From: Thermoproteota archaeon
GTDB lineage: Archaea; Thermoproteota; Bathyarchaeia; Bathyarchaeales; Bathycorpusculaceae
Direction: 5' to 3'
Length of the DNA stretch: 9,119 nt
Assembly: GCA_012511995.1 (NCBI GenBank)
Contig: JAAZFA010000287.1
Coordinates: forward strand, 1-9,119
The notes beneath the pieces were generated by a model. It saw only the letters and a program-made list of their open reading frames with translations, did not search any database and was not told where the DNA came from. A program made the position numbers and the translations under genes. Shown one piece after another: positions 1 to 6,537 of the stretch. Position 1 is the first letter of the stretch; the number at the start of each line of letters is the position of its first letter.

Positions 1-19
1 GATGTTACTATTCCTATCG

Positions 20-715
20 CTAAGTCTTTGCATTCCACTCATGAATTTTTATTTTAAAAGCTTTCCACGCTGAGTCCCCTTCTTGTGTAACCAAGACTAC
101 TGTATTGTTAAGCCATAATAATGCATCTGAGGTAGTAGAGAAATTCCAAATTTCAATACTTTTATTTTTTTTCCACTTAGGGTTTCCATAACCCGAGCTT
201 TTGATAGCTACCATTCCATCAGCAGCAAAGAAAACCCCGTAACCTACAGTTTGACCTTTCCCGCCATCATAGTGAGTCGCTGTTTTTGTTCCAGTAAAGA
301 CTATTGGTCCATCTACGTCTTTTGCTTTTCCAACACCCTTAATCTCTCCATACCAGGTGAACTCAACTTCGACACCATCTGCACTTATACCCTTAACACA
401 CATTAGTTGCGTTTTGCCGTTTCCTCTCCAAAGCAACTCACCGATTGTCAAAACATCATCAGATGTAGTATCTTTGTCTTTTTTGTAGTAAACATAGTTT
501 TCAGCTACAGTTCTTTCTTGTGGGATAGACCTCAATTCGCTATAAACCCAATCTCTAATTTCTTTGGTGCTTATGCCGTTTGTTACTCTTTTTTCTATGT
601 TGATAGTAACTTTTTCTGCATCACAGTCGTTTGCACCTGTTTTTTCAATAGCTTTTTTAAGCTTATCGCGATCAAATTCTTGCATCTCACCTGAACGTTT
701 CTTTATTTCTACCAA
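20..715 (-). CDS. ATP-cone domain protein with C-terminal beta-barrel-like domain (231 aa)
   Basis: Residues 1-78 read as an ATP-cone, the nucleotide-sensing module of ribonucleotide reductases and NrdR. The opening is basic with KKRSGEMQEFDRDKLKKAI, followed by an Ile/Val-rich helix and a helix with TKEIRDWVYSELR. No reductase or zinc-ribbon domain follows. Residues 90-231 are beta-rich, with GNGKTQ, a Gly-rich middle and a closing LNNTVVLV...IHEW pattern. This recalls small calycin or allene-oxide-cyclase-like barrels seen in archaeal hypothetical proteins, an assignment from memory. The start is TTG at 715, chosen because AAGAAGGTGA lies four bases upstream and no ATG precedes the ATP-cone. 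No signal peptide or membrane helix is visible, so it is probably cytoplasmic. It could be a nucleotide-responsive ligand-binding protein, but the role is unknown. The ATP-cone call is firm; the second domain is tentative. Confidence 0.8.
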   Translation of the reverse strand: MVEIKKRSGEMQEFDRDKLKKAIEKTGANDCDAEKVTINIEKRVTNGISTKEIRDWVYSELRSIPQERTVAENYVYYKKDKDTTSDDVLTIGELLWRGNGKTQLMCVKGISADGVEVEFTWYGEIKGVGKAKDVDGPIVFTGTKTATHYDGGKGQTVGYGVFFAADGMVAIKSSGYGNPKWKKNKSIEIWNFSTTSDALLWLNNTVVLVTQEGDSAWKAFKIKIHEWNAKT

Positions 716-719
716 AAAT

Positions 720-729
720 TCACCTTCTT
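720..729 (-). promoter_or_regulatory. Shine-Dalgarno site for the ATP-cone gene
   Basis: On the minus strand AAGAAGGTGA lies four bases before TTG 715. It matches the archaeal anti-Shine-Dalgarno complement (GGAGGTGA core) and decides the non-ATG start. Confidence 0.65.
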
Positions 730-743
730 TTAGACCTGAAAAT

Positions 744-763
744 GTTCTAGCTCTAAATAGAAC
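744..763. repeat. Inverted repeat GTTCTA-N8-TAGAAC at the predicted start site
   Basis: A perfect 6-bp inverted repeat (744-749 and 758-763) with an 8-base spacer lies across the predicted transcription start of the ATP-cone gene. It could be an operator or an RNA hairpin in the leader. A second, weaker repeat with the same spacing (TCAAG-N8-CTTGA, 802-819) lies just upstream of the TATA box. Chance is not excluded. Confidence 0.3.
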
Positions 764-779
764 AAATCGAACCCTGTTT

Positions 780-787
780 CTTTTATA
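780..787 (-). promoter_or_regulatory. TATA box of the ATP-cone gene
   Basis: The minus strand reads TTTTAGTATAAAAGAAAC, with TATAAAAG at 787-780. A start site about 26 bases downstream, near 757, would give a leader of about 42 nt containing the ribosome binding site. The start site itself is inferred. Confidence 0.5.
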
Positions 788-1043
788 CTAAAACAGTTGA
801 CTCAAGGTTCTTATCTTGACATAACATGCAAACACTTAACCCAAGTCTTTAGGTCAAATGTCATCTTACATTGATCAATAATACTTCACTAATTTTTAGT
901 ATAAAAAAGCTAATAAATATACCGAATGCCGATCCCGTTAACTTGAAATTTTATTTGCCAAGTAAAATTCATAAAAACATCAACGAGATAAATAGTGAAA
1001 AAATGGCTCTGCCCAATTGTAACAGTATTTTTTGTAAAGGTAG
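788..1043. other. Non-coding stretch between the ATP-cone promoter and the tRNA remnant
   Basis: AT-rich sequence with stop codons in all frames on the minus strand. The one plus-strand open frame (871-1065) has no recognisable domain, has AT-driven composition, and runs into the tRNA-derived repeat, so it is not called a gene. I see no RNA gene or further promoter here. Confidence 0.5.
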
Positions 1044-1088
1044 TGGTGGCTGGAGTAAGACTTGAACCCATGAAGGTCTGCACCAGAG
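1044..1088 (-). repeat. Degenerate copy of the 3' end of tRNA-Leu (candidate att site)
   Basis: This 45-bp segment matches 8993-9037 at 38 of 45 positions. It covers the encoded CCA, the acceptor 3' strand, the T-arm, the variable arm and the last bases of the anticodon stem. Similarity stops at both edges: there is no anticodon, D-arm or acceptor 5' strand. Six of the seven differences are transitions, and all seven make this copy more AT-rich. The T-stem now has weak or broken pairs, so it cannot be a working tRNA. Same orientation and an extent confined to the 3' half fit an attachment-site duplication left by a tRNA-targeting integrase. A plain tRNA pseudogene is the alternative. Confidence 0.75.
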
Positions 1089-1140
1089 AAAAAACAAATG
1101 AAAAACTGTTTTTTCATGTTCTTCTTAAATGGAATAAGCG

Positions 1141-1549
1141 CTAACATTTCGTTACCCTAAGCGTTTCAGCAATAGTCAGTATTTTTACCCCTTCAGAACT
1201 CTTCCAAGGCGAGCAGATGCTTATCACCTGAAACGATATAATCCACTTTGCCATCAAACGATGTCCATACAATAATAACGTCAGCTGGGTCTTCTTTAAC
1301 CACTTTGAGGCGAGATTTCACTTGCACTACGGTTGTAGCTTTTCCTAGCACCTTAAGAAAAACAGCAACAGGTTGCTCGCTTGCATATCTTGCTACCTTT
1401 TGGGTCTTCTATTACTTCAAGGAGTTCCTCGATTATTGCCTTGACAGAATAAACTGTTTATCTTTTGCCAGTTTATTAAAGAAGTTACGTGGTTTACCCA
1501 CTTTTATCAGGGCTGAAACCAAAACGTTTGCGTCAAAAACGACTTTCAT
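1141..1549 (-). pseudogene. Frameshifted PIN-domain toxin (VapC-like)
   Basis: Joined across frames, this reads as a complete PIN-domain RNase toxin of the archaeal PIN-family toxin type. The N-terminus MKVVFDANVLVSALI carries the first metal-binding Asp. The middle has IIEELLEVIEDPK, then VVKEDPADVIIV and the C-terminal VDYIVSGDKHLLAL with its conserved Asp. Three single-base changes break it: a lost A near 1441, an extra A in the run at 1398-1401, and an extra T near 1194 that creates a TGA. After the last, GVKILTIAETL continues to TAG at 1141. The start ATG at 1549 overlaps the reconstructed antitoxin stop as ATGA, the usual coupled arrangement. No functional full-length toxin can be made from this sequence as given. 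PIN identity is strong; the exact VapC subfamily is not resolved. Confidence 0.85.
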
Positions 1550-1845
1550 CTTAGCCTCACAATTATGCTTCTTTTCTTCTGCCTGTACCCATGGATTATT
1601 TGATTTATTTCGTCGATTGAGAGTTCGCCATATTTTGCGATTTTTCGTCGATTCTTTTATACATGGCTTTTAACTTTTGATAGGTCGGATGCCTCAAACT
1701 TTTTCAATATCACCGAGTCATTGCATTGATAAACAAGAAATTTAGTTTTGGCTTTCAAACCCATTCCGGACCGTATTCTTGCTGGTATTACAAATTGCCC
1801 TTTTCCACTTAGAATCGTGAGATCTGCGTTTTCATTCTGAGCCAT
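1546..1845 (-). pseudogene. Frameshifted AbrB/SpoVT-type antitoxin
   Basis: The first 62 codons (1657-1845) are open and encode a swapped-hairpin AbrB DNA-binding domain: LTILSGKGQFVIPARIRSGM, then GLKAKTKFLVYQ and VILKKFE. The frame then ends at TAA 1657-1659. In adjacent frames the usual toxin-binding tail continues: AMYKRIDEK, then IAKYGELSIDEINQIIHGYR, to a TGA that overlaps the toxin ATG. Two opposite single-base changes explain the break: an extra A in the run at 1668-1671 and a missing A in the run at 1641-1645. The DNA-binding half could still be made as a 62-aa protein and bind its own promoter, but the toxin-neutralising tail is out of frame. No clear ribosome binding site precedes ATG 1845. 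Confidence 0.8.
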
Positions 1846-1987
1846 TTATATTACCCGATAAATTATCAAAGAATTGTTATTAGACCTTAACGCTAATTAT
1901 TTTGCTGTTTTCTCATGAACATCTACCCTCGCTCATGGGCTTCTCAGACAGCCATCTTTCCTAATACCCAAAAATTCACTAACCCAC

Positions 1988-2005
1988 ATACAATACCAAT
2001 TGTAT
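1988..2005. repeat. Inverted repeat ATACAAT-acca-ATTGTAT
   Basis: A perfect 7-bp inverted repeat with a 4-base loop lies between the AbrB-type antitoxin and the end of the 2016-2204 reading frame. It could be a hairpin after that frame, but no T-run follows on either strand. It may also be an operator upstream of the antitoxin, though it is about 150 bases from its start. Confidence 0.3.
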
Positions 2006-2015
2006 ATCTTAATAT

Positions 2016-2204
2016 TTAAGACAGTTTCTTAACCCACCCACCTCCCACCAAAACACAACAATCCTCCACACTAGAGTTCACAAACTCACCAACTACCCGC
2101 TCAATCGCCAAAAGACCGCCATAGCAACAACTGCTCATAGTGGTCACCGCGATACCAACGGGTTTCTTAGGTGTGAGGTTTGCTGGGGCTTTTGAATGTA
2201 CCAA
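2016..2204 (-). pseudogene. Unrecognised short frame, possible flavoprotein remnant
   Basis: A 62-codon frame starting at a TTG has no convincing ribosome binding site. Its middle, TPKKPVGIAVTT...CCYGGLLAIERVV, weakly resembles the Lys-Pro-Val-Gly strand and following Gly-rich helix of NADPH-dependent FMN reductases (flavodoxin fold), but those proteins are about 180-200 residues. The frame stays open upstream to about 2290 without a start and includes GGSYGGCSQRN, faintly like their SYSGALKN loop. In another frame, 2215-2280 encodes a hydrophobic stretch (VGFWVAVTVVAVSVIGFVF). A decayed gene end is the most I can support; a chance frame is possible. Confidence 0.25.
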
Positions 2205-2302
2205 AATTAAGGAGTAAGAAATACAAAACCAATTACGCTGACTGCAACCACCGTAACTGCCACCCAGAAGCCCACTCAGCCCTTGATACGCGTTCTAAAA
2301 CT

Positions 2303-2312
2303 AAAAAAGGGG
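2303..2312 (-). terminator. Oligo-T terminator after the propeller gene
   Basis: The minus strand reads CCCCTTTTTTAG about 25 bases past the stop at 2338. Oligo-T runs without a strong hairpin are typical archaeal transcription terminators. Confidence 0.45.
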
Positions 2313-2337
2313 ATAATTGGTTCGTCATTTTCTGGTT

Positions 2338-4908
2338 TTATGGTCGCTTTTTAAGTGTCAAGATAGTCAGGAGCCCGACTACGATGATTGCTGCAAACAG
2401 TCCTACGATGGCTGTAACGAAGTATTGATCAGCTATGGATTCTGGCGGCATTTCAGTTGGCGCTGGGGTTACTGGTGTTGGGTCAACGACGAATGATGAG
2501 ACGGCATGTGATGGCCAATATGATTCGCTACCCTCAAATGAAGCATAGACAGTGAATTTACCTTCAATGTCTGGCATCCAGTTAAAACTATAGAAGCCAT
2601 CTGCATCAGCAGTAGTGGTTCCGATTGGTCGATAGTTTCCGTTTGCATCAAGCACATTTAAAGTGACGTCAACGCCTGTGACGTCTGTTGGACGCGGTTT
2701 TTGCATGTAGACGTATTCCATCCATGCACTTTGGCTCTCATCAGAGACTGCAGGAACACCATTGGGAAACCGGGATGCTTGCTCATTCTGGGTTGTGCCT
2801 GCGGAGATGTCGGTTACTGTGCCGCTTATAATGAGTGATTTGCCGAGCTCTATTCCTGCCAGTGGCGCGTTAATGGTTAGTTTGCTTGGACCTTTGCCGA
2901 CACTGTAGATTTGCATGTCATAGCAGTTTAGGTAGACGAAGAAGCCGTCGGCGACACGGTCATAGCCTGCGGCGTCCATGCCTGTCCCCCAGCCCATCAT
3001 TGTCCATATTTCGGTGCCATCGGTTGCGTTGACGCAACGGAATTGTGCGTTTTTGTAGTAGGGTGAGTCTGGTGAGTGTTCTGTTGATGCTAAGTAAATT
3101 TTTCCATCAGCGATGACATCTATGAAGATGGGGTAAGTGCCGTAGGGTGTTGTGAATCCTGCGTATGTGCTGTTTCCTTCTCCGCCGTTGCCGTAAGTCC
3201 ACAGTAGGTCGCCTGTTTTGATGTCGTAGCAGTAGAGTATGCCGCCGTATCCTGAGTAGTAGAGGTTTCCGTATGCGGCAGTGGGGAGTTGTCTAAAGTA
3301 TGTGTAGTCATTAGTTGGTTCGGTGGCCCACAGTAGGCTTGCATCGGTTAGGCTGTATCCTTTCATGGTGTTGGTTTCTCGGTAGGACAGTACGAAGACA
3401 TTTTTGTCTACGTCCCAACTGGTTAAGGCTGCTGTTATGTTTCCTTCTGCTGGTGGAAAGCTTTTGGTCCACAGTATTTGTCCGTAGGAGTTAGGTTTTA
3501 GGCTGACAGCGGTGAGGTTTGCACCATTGGAGACTGTTGTGTGTGTTCCAAATGTGCCTTGGACTAAGAGTAGCATGTTGTCTAGGCTGGCTCTGTCGAC
3601 GCGCCATGATCCAGAATTTGGTAGGTTTATTGAGACGTTATGGTCATAACGTGAGGGTAAGCTTGCGTCGATGGTGCCTGAATACCAGCCGCCGATGCCT
3701 GTGCCTGATAGGTATCCCACTGTTTTAGATGAGTTCCATTGTAGTAGTCGCCAGTTTGGGTTTGTAGAGTTGCCAATGTTTGTTACTTTGTAACGGATGA
3801 TTTCGCCGCTTGGTCCAGCGACTGCTGATAGGACAGTATCAGTTGAGGGAACGTTAGATACTTTCATGGATGTTGGTATGCCTGTGAGTGGGTTGTATGA
3901 TGATGCGAAGTTGTTGGTGAATAGTAGACCGTCTGGCAAGATGCCGTGTTGGTTGGGACCGTCGCTTGCGTATAAGTAGCCAAATGTTGGTGTGCCTATG
4001 CCAGTGGTGTTGGTTCGCCATAATTCTTGGCCTGTTCTTAGGTTTACTGCAATGTAGGCTCCGCCGGTTCCAGAGTTGCCGTAGGGTTCTTGGTAGAATA
4101 GTGTTCCTTGCATGATGATTGCGTTTACGAATCTTGTGTAGTATGAACTACCTGTGTAGAACATTTCACCGTCGACTCCTGTGCTGTTTCCTGCTACGAG
4201 ACCTCCAGATTGGATGGGTTTGGTCCACATAATGTGTGGACTGTTTGGTGCAAGACCATTGGGTTGGACTCTGCCGAAGTAGTTGCCGGATGTTCCACTG
4301 CCGATGGCAGCGCCAGACGTAATGTAGGGTTCGCCTAGCCAGTTGGAGGAGATTGTGTACCAGTAGGTGTTTTGTCCTTCGATTGGATACGTCCAGTATT
4401 CAGTTGGTAATGGGTAACTATCTATTGGATCGGGTATTGGTTCGGCTTGGACGGTGAGGGTTGTTGTTTTGTTTGCTGCTAGGAAGATGTCGTTTTGATA
4501 TTGACCACTCCAAGTGTAGGTTTGTTCTGCGTATTCGAAGTTGAAGTGGTATGTGCCGACTTGGTCAGGTGTGTATCTGTAGTATTGTACACTGGTTGAG
4601 TCTTCGATTACGTCCCAGTGTTGTGTTTCGGTTTTTCCATCAGGTTTTGTTATTGTTAGTGTATAGTCGTGTCGTCTGACTTCGTTTTCGACTAATGCAC
4701 CGGGTAGGGGGGAGTCAATCCACATGACGACAGCCATAGATTGGCCGACGCCAACGGGATTGGGTTCCACCATTATGTATGCATAGGATGTGATTTTGTA
4801 GGGAGGCGTATGAGCGTCTGCTGTGGGTGAGGCGACTAAGGAGATTACCATTGCCGTTATCATCAAGATAGCTGTGCCTAAAATTACTAAGGTTTTTTTG
4901 GTTTTCAT
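2338..4908 (-). CDS. Secreted, membrane-anchored PQQ-like beta-propeller protein (856 aa)
   Basis: An extracellular protein tethered to the cell membrane. Residues 1-32 are a signal peptide (MKTKKTLVIL, hydrophobic core, ending near TADA). Residues 38-153 look like an Ig-like beta-sandwich. From about 160 to 672 PQQ/quinoprotein-type blades appear, each ending in a strand like AVNLRTGQELW (287), GYSLTDASLLW (517), CYDIKTGDLLW (560) and CVNATDGTEIW (625). Residues 675-810 form a second beta-sandwich of carboxypeptidase-regulatory or invasin style (DANGNYRPIGTTTADADGFY). A Pro/Thr linker, a helix at 829-851 and KKRP at the end give the anchor. No PQQ-binding or catalytic residues can be confirmed, so it may be an adhesion or ligand-binding scaffold rather than a dehydrogenase. 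The start ATG has AGGAG eight bases upstream. It follows the TrmB-like gene by 61 bp and is probably cotranscribed with it or controlled by it. Confidence 0.93.
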   Translation of the reverse strand: MKTKKTLVILGTAILMITAMVISLVASPTADAHTPPYKITSYAYIMVEPNPVGVGQSMAVVMWIDSPLPGALVENEVRRHDYTLTITKPDGKTETQHWDVIEDSTSVQYYRYTPDQVGTYHFNFEYAEQTYTWSGQYQNDIFLAANKTTTLTVQAEPIPDPIDSYPLPTEYWTYPIEGQNTYWYTISSNWLGEPYITSGAAIGSGTSGNYFGRVQPNGLAPNSPHIMWTKPIQSGGLVAGNSTGVDGEMFYTGSSYYTRFVNAIIMQGTLFYQEPYGNSGTGGAYIAVNLRTGQELWRTNTTGIGTPTFGYLYASDGPNQHGILPDGLLFTNNFASSYNPLTGIPTSMKVSNVPSTDTVLSAVAGPSGEIIRYKVTNIGNSTNPNWRLLQWNSSKTVGYLSGTGIGGWYSGTIDASLPSRYDHNVSINLPNSGSWRVDRASLDNMLLLVQGTFGTHTTVSNGANLTAVSLKPNSYGQILWTKSFPPAEGNITAALTSWDVDKNVFVLSYRETNTMKGYSLTDASLLWATEPTNDYTYFRQLPTAAYGNLYYSGYGGILYCYDIKTGDLLWTYGNGGEGNSTYAGFTTPYGTYPIFIDVIADGKIYLASTEHSPDSPYYKNAQFRCVNATDGTEIWTMMGWGTGMDAAGYDRVADGFFVYLNCYDMQIYSVGKGPSKLTINAPLAGIELGKSLIISGTVTDISAGTTQNEQASRFPNGVPAVSDESQSAWMEYVYMQKPRPTDVTGVDVTLNVLDANGNYRPIGTTTADADGFYSFNWMPDIEGKFTVYASFEGSESYWPSHAVSSFVVDPTPVTPAPTEMPPESIADQYFVTAIVGLFAAIIVVGLLTILTLKKRP

Positions 4909-4916
4909 TTATTATT

Positions 4917-4921
4917 CTCCT
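4917..4921 (-). promoter_or_regulatory. Ribosome binding site of the propeller gene
   Basis: AGGAG on the minus strand, eight bases before ATG 4908, supports this start and leadered translation. Confidence 0.65.
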
Positions 4922-4969
4922 AAGATGTTATGGAAAATATGTGATGCTGTTTTGCTACATAACGGAGCG

Positions 4970-5947
4970 CTATCTGCCTGCTCGACCGACAAACAGACGA
5001 TCCACCATATAACAATCAAGTCTTTGTTTGTTTTCTCTCCATTGCATGTCAAAATATGTTTGGCATGGTATGATTATAGCTGGGTGGGTAGTCCACAGAT
5101 CAGGTCCATAGCGAATAGGGGTGTTTGCGCTAAAGGATAGGGCAATTGTTTTTTGATCAAAAATGGTAATTACCGATGCAGGAGGGTTGGGGGTAGTTTT
5201 TAGTTTAAAGTTGGAGTTTCTCTCCAGCGCCGCTTTGACCCATTTTGGCAGGTGGTGGTTTTTGGGTTTCTCGGTTAAGATATGTATGATTATGTCTCTT
5301 TTCAGGGCGTCGTTGAATTGATCTTCAAAGGAAAAAAACGATTGCCTAAAGCGTATCCAACTGGTTGTTGCTTGGATGATACGCTGTGTTTTTTGTATAG
5401 CATCTTGATATTTTTTACCGTGTTCGCCAGCATAGATTACGCCAAAGCTTGGTTTGGGATCGTCGTTTTGCTGGGTGGGGTGGTGGGGTTGACTTAGTTT
5501 TTTTGCTATTTTTGCAGCTTTTTTTGAGATAAGGCATAGCTCGCTTGATTTTTGGTCTACCAGTAGCTTTACTGCGTCTTGGATTGGCGTCGCAGCGTAG
5601 CTTATGGGCACCGTTAGGTGTTGGCTGGCAAGCCCTAGCTGCTTTAGTTCTTCGAGCACACGGTAGATTTCTTGGCGATTCACCAAAGCTAAACCCGCCA
5701 AAGCCCTTGCCCGTGTCTGCCCTACTCGTAGTAGTGCCAGATAGACTTTTGCTTGGCGACCAGTGAGACCTAGTCCTGCTAAAACCTCCGCGCCCTCCAA
5801 ATCAACCCCGCCCAAACCACAACTGCTAAAAATTCGAGGTGGGCTTCTTTGAAGGGGAGTAGATTTTGTTTGCATTTGATCTTTTTCTGGTTTAATAAGT
5901 TGTTTTCTAACTATTTTAGGATTTCGAAATGAAATCCAAGGATTCAT
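4970..5947 (-). CDS. TrmB-like winged-helix transcriptional regulator (up to 325 aa)
   Basis: The protein has a TrmB layout. A winged-helix DNA-binding domain spans residues 55-120 (LGLTGRQAKVYLALLRVG, then NRQEIYRVLEELKQLGLAS). A Lys-rich helical linker runs at 125-152, and a phospholipase-D-like effector region at about 165-305 ends with LWTTHPAIIIPCQTYFDMQW, the usual TrmB closing motif. In sugar-responsive TrmB proteins this half binds the ligand and dimerises; the ligand here is unknown. The first 45-50 residues are not part of the fold, are AT-rich in codons and have no ribosome binding site before ATG 5947. The true start may be internal, for example Met25 (5875) or a TTG near residues 45-50. 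Its position 61 bp upstream of the propeller gene suggests it controls that gene, itself, or the divergent small regulator. Confidence 0.88.
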   Translation of the reverse strand: MNPWISFRNPKIVRKQLIKPEKDQMQTKSTPLQRSPPRIFSSCGLGGVDLEGAEVLAGLGLTGRQAKVYLALLRVGQTRARALAGLALVNRQEIYRVLEELKQLGLASQHLTVPISYAATPIQDAVKLLVDQKSSELCLISKKAAKIAKKLSQPHHPTQQNDDPKPSFGVIYAGEHGKKYQDAIQKTQRIIQATTSWIRFRQSFFSFEDQFNDALKRDIIIHILTEKPKNHHLPKWVKAALERNSNFKLKTTPNPPASVITIFDQKTIALSFSANTPIRYGPDLWTTHPAIIIPCQTYFDMQWRENKQRLDCYMVDRLFVGRAGR

Positions 5948-5956
5948 TTTAAAAGC
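5947..5956 (+). promoter_or_regulatory. Candidate TATA element in the divergent TrmB / winged-helix intergenic region
   Basis: TTTTAAAAGC lies about 50 bases before TTG 6003 and could place a start site near 5977. The 55-bp gap separates two divergent regulators, so any operator here could act on both. The element overlaps the annotated TrmB ATG, another hint that TrmB may start further inside. Confidence 0.3.
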
Positions 5957-6002
5957 TTACATCTTAAACAGACAAATGGATAACTGAGTACGGGAATCAC
6001 CA

Positions 6003-6311
6003 TTGAAGAAAGGCAAGCCCGACTTGGCAGAACTTCTCCGAAAAATGTCTAAAAAAGGCTATTACCCAACGCTGAGTTTTATCTGCCAAAAAAGTTCTGT
6101 ACACTATTCTGAAATACTTAACTATGGACTCAACACACCCATTGTAGAAAGCAAAGCAACCGTAACCTTAATTGTCCGTAATTTAACTGGAATGGGCTTA
6201 ATCAAGCGCTCAATCATCAATTCAAGACCTGTTCGCACCGTCTACCAGCTAACTGAAAAAGGACAAAAGTTACTGGAGTATTTACGCGCAATAGAACAAC
6301 TTTTAGCCTAA
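6003..6311 (+). CDS. Small winged-helix transcriptional regulator (102 aa)
   Basis: The only convincing plus-strand gene. A one-domain DNA-binding protein: helix LAELLRKMSKKG, then a helix-turn-helix around ESKATVTLIVRNLTGMGLIKRS, then the wing (SRPVRTVYQLTEKGQKLLEYL) that ends in the Tyr-x-Leu-Thr-Glu-Lys-Gly signature of archaeal HxlR/PadR/MarR-like winged helices. The last helix, LRAIEQLL, may dimerise. The exact family is unresolved. TTG 6003 is taken because an in-frame TGA lies 18 bases upstream; ATG 6045 is the alternative but would cut the first helix. It diverges from the TrmB-like gene across 55 bp, so cross-regulation is plausible but inferred. Its frame is intact although the transposase just downstream is ruined. 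Confidence 0.75.
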   Translation: MKKGKPDLAELLRKMSKKGYYPTLSFICQKSSVHYSEILNYGLNTPIVESKATVTLIVRNLTGMGLIKRSIINSRPVRTVYQLTEKGQKLLEYLRAIEQLLA

Positions 6312-6317
6312 GTCAAC

Positions 6318-6353
6318 TTTTTTACTGTTTGTTCATAACTCGCTATGAGTTAT
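6318..6353 (+). terminator. T-run and hairpin after the small regulator
   Basis: TTTTTT at 6318-6323, seven bases after the stop, is followed by a perfect 7-bp hairpin, ATAACTC-gctat-GAGTTAT (6335-6353), and more T-rich sequence. Position and composition fit termination of the winged-helix gene. Confidence 0.55.
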
Positions 6354-6537
6354 TTCGTTGTTTTATGCATATAGCTCAAGTGTTCAGATTTTATGAAGTC
6401 GGTTAGCACATATACTTTGAAACTTGGAATTCAGGACGTTGTCTATAATTTAATATTAGATTTTAGCACTATCCTGCTAGTGAATTTGCCCTTGCTTTTT
6501 GCCACCTTTTGAAACTCTTTCAGACAATTAAAGAACC

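Noticed and set aside
871..1065. Plus-strand 64-codon open frame
   Set aside because: No ribosome binding site or domain, AT-driven composition, and it runs into the tRNA-derived repeat in antisense.
1044..1088. 3' half of a split tRNA gene
   Set aside because: The T-stem and acceptor have lost pairing, and there is no intron-like leader with a bulge-helix-bulge partner. The intact Leu(UAA) gene in the window makes a split copy unnecessary.
1089..1120. TGAAAAA-CTGT-TTTTTCA hairpin next to the tRNA remnant
   Set aside because: A simple A/T-run fold in AT-rich DNA with no gene ending before it on either strand; likely chance.
1248..1673. Plus-strand 141-codon open frame
   Set aside because: It overlaps the antisense of the PIN toxin and antitoxin, whose motifs are clear on the minus strand. 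The product is Phe/Ser/Leu-rich with no domain.
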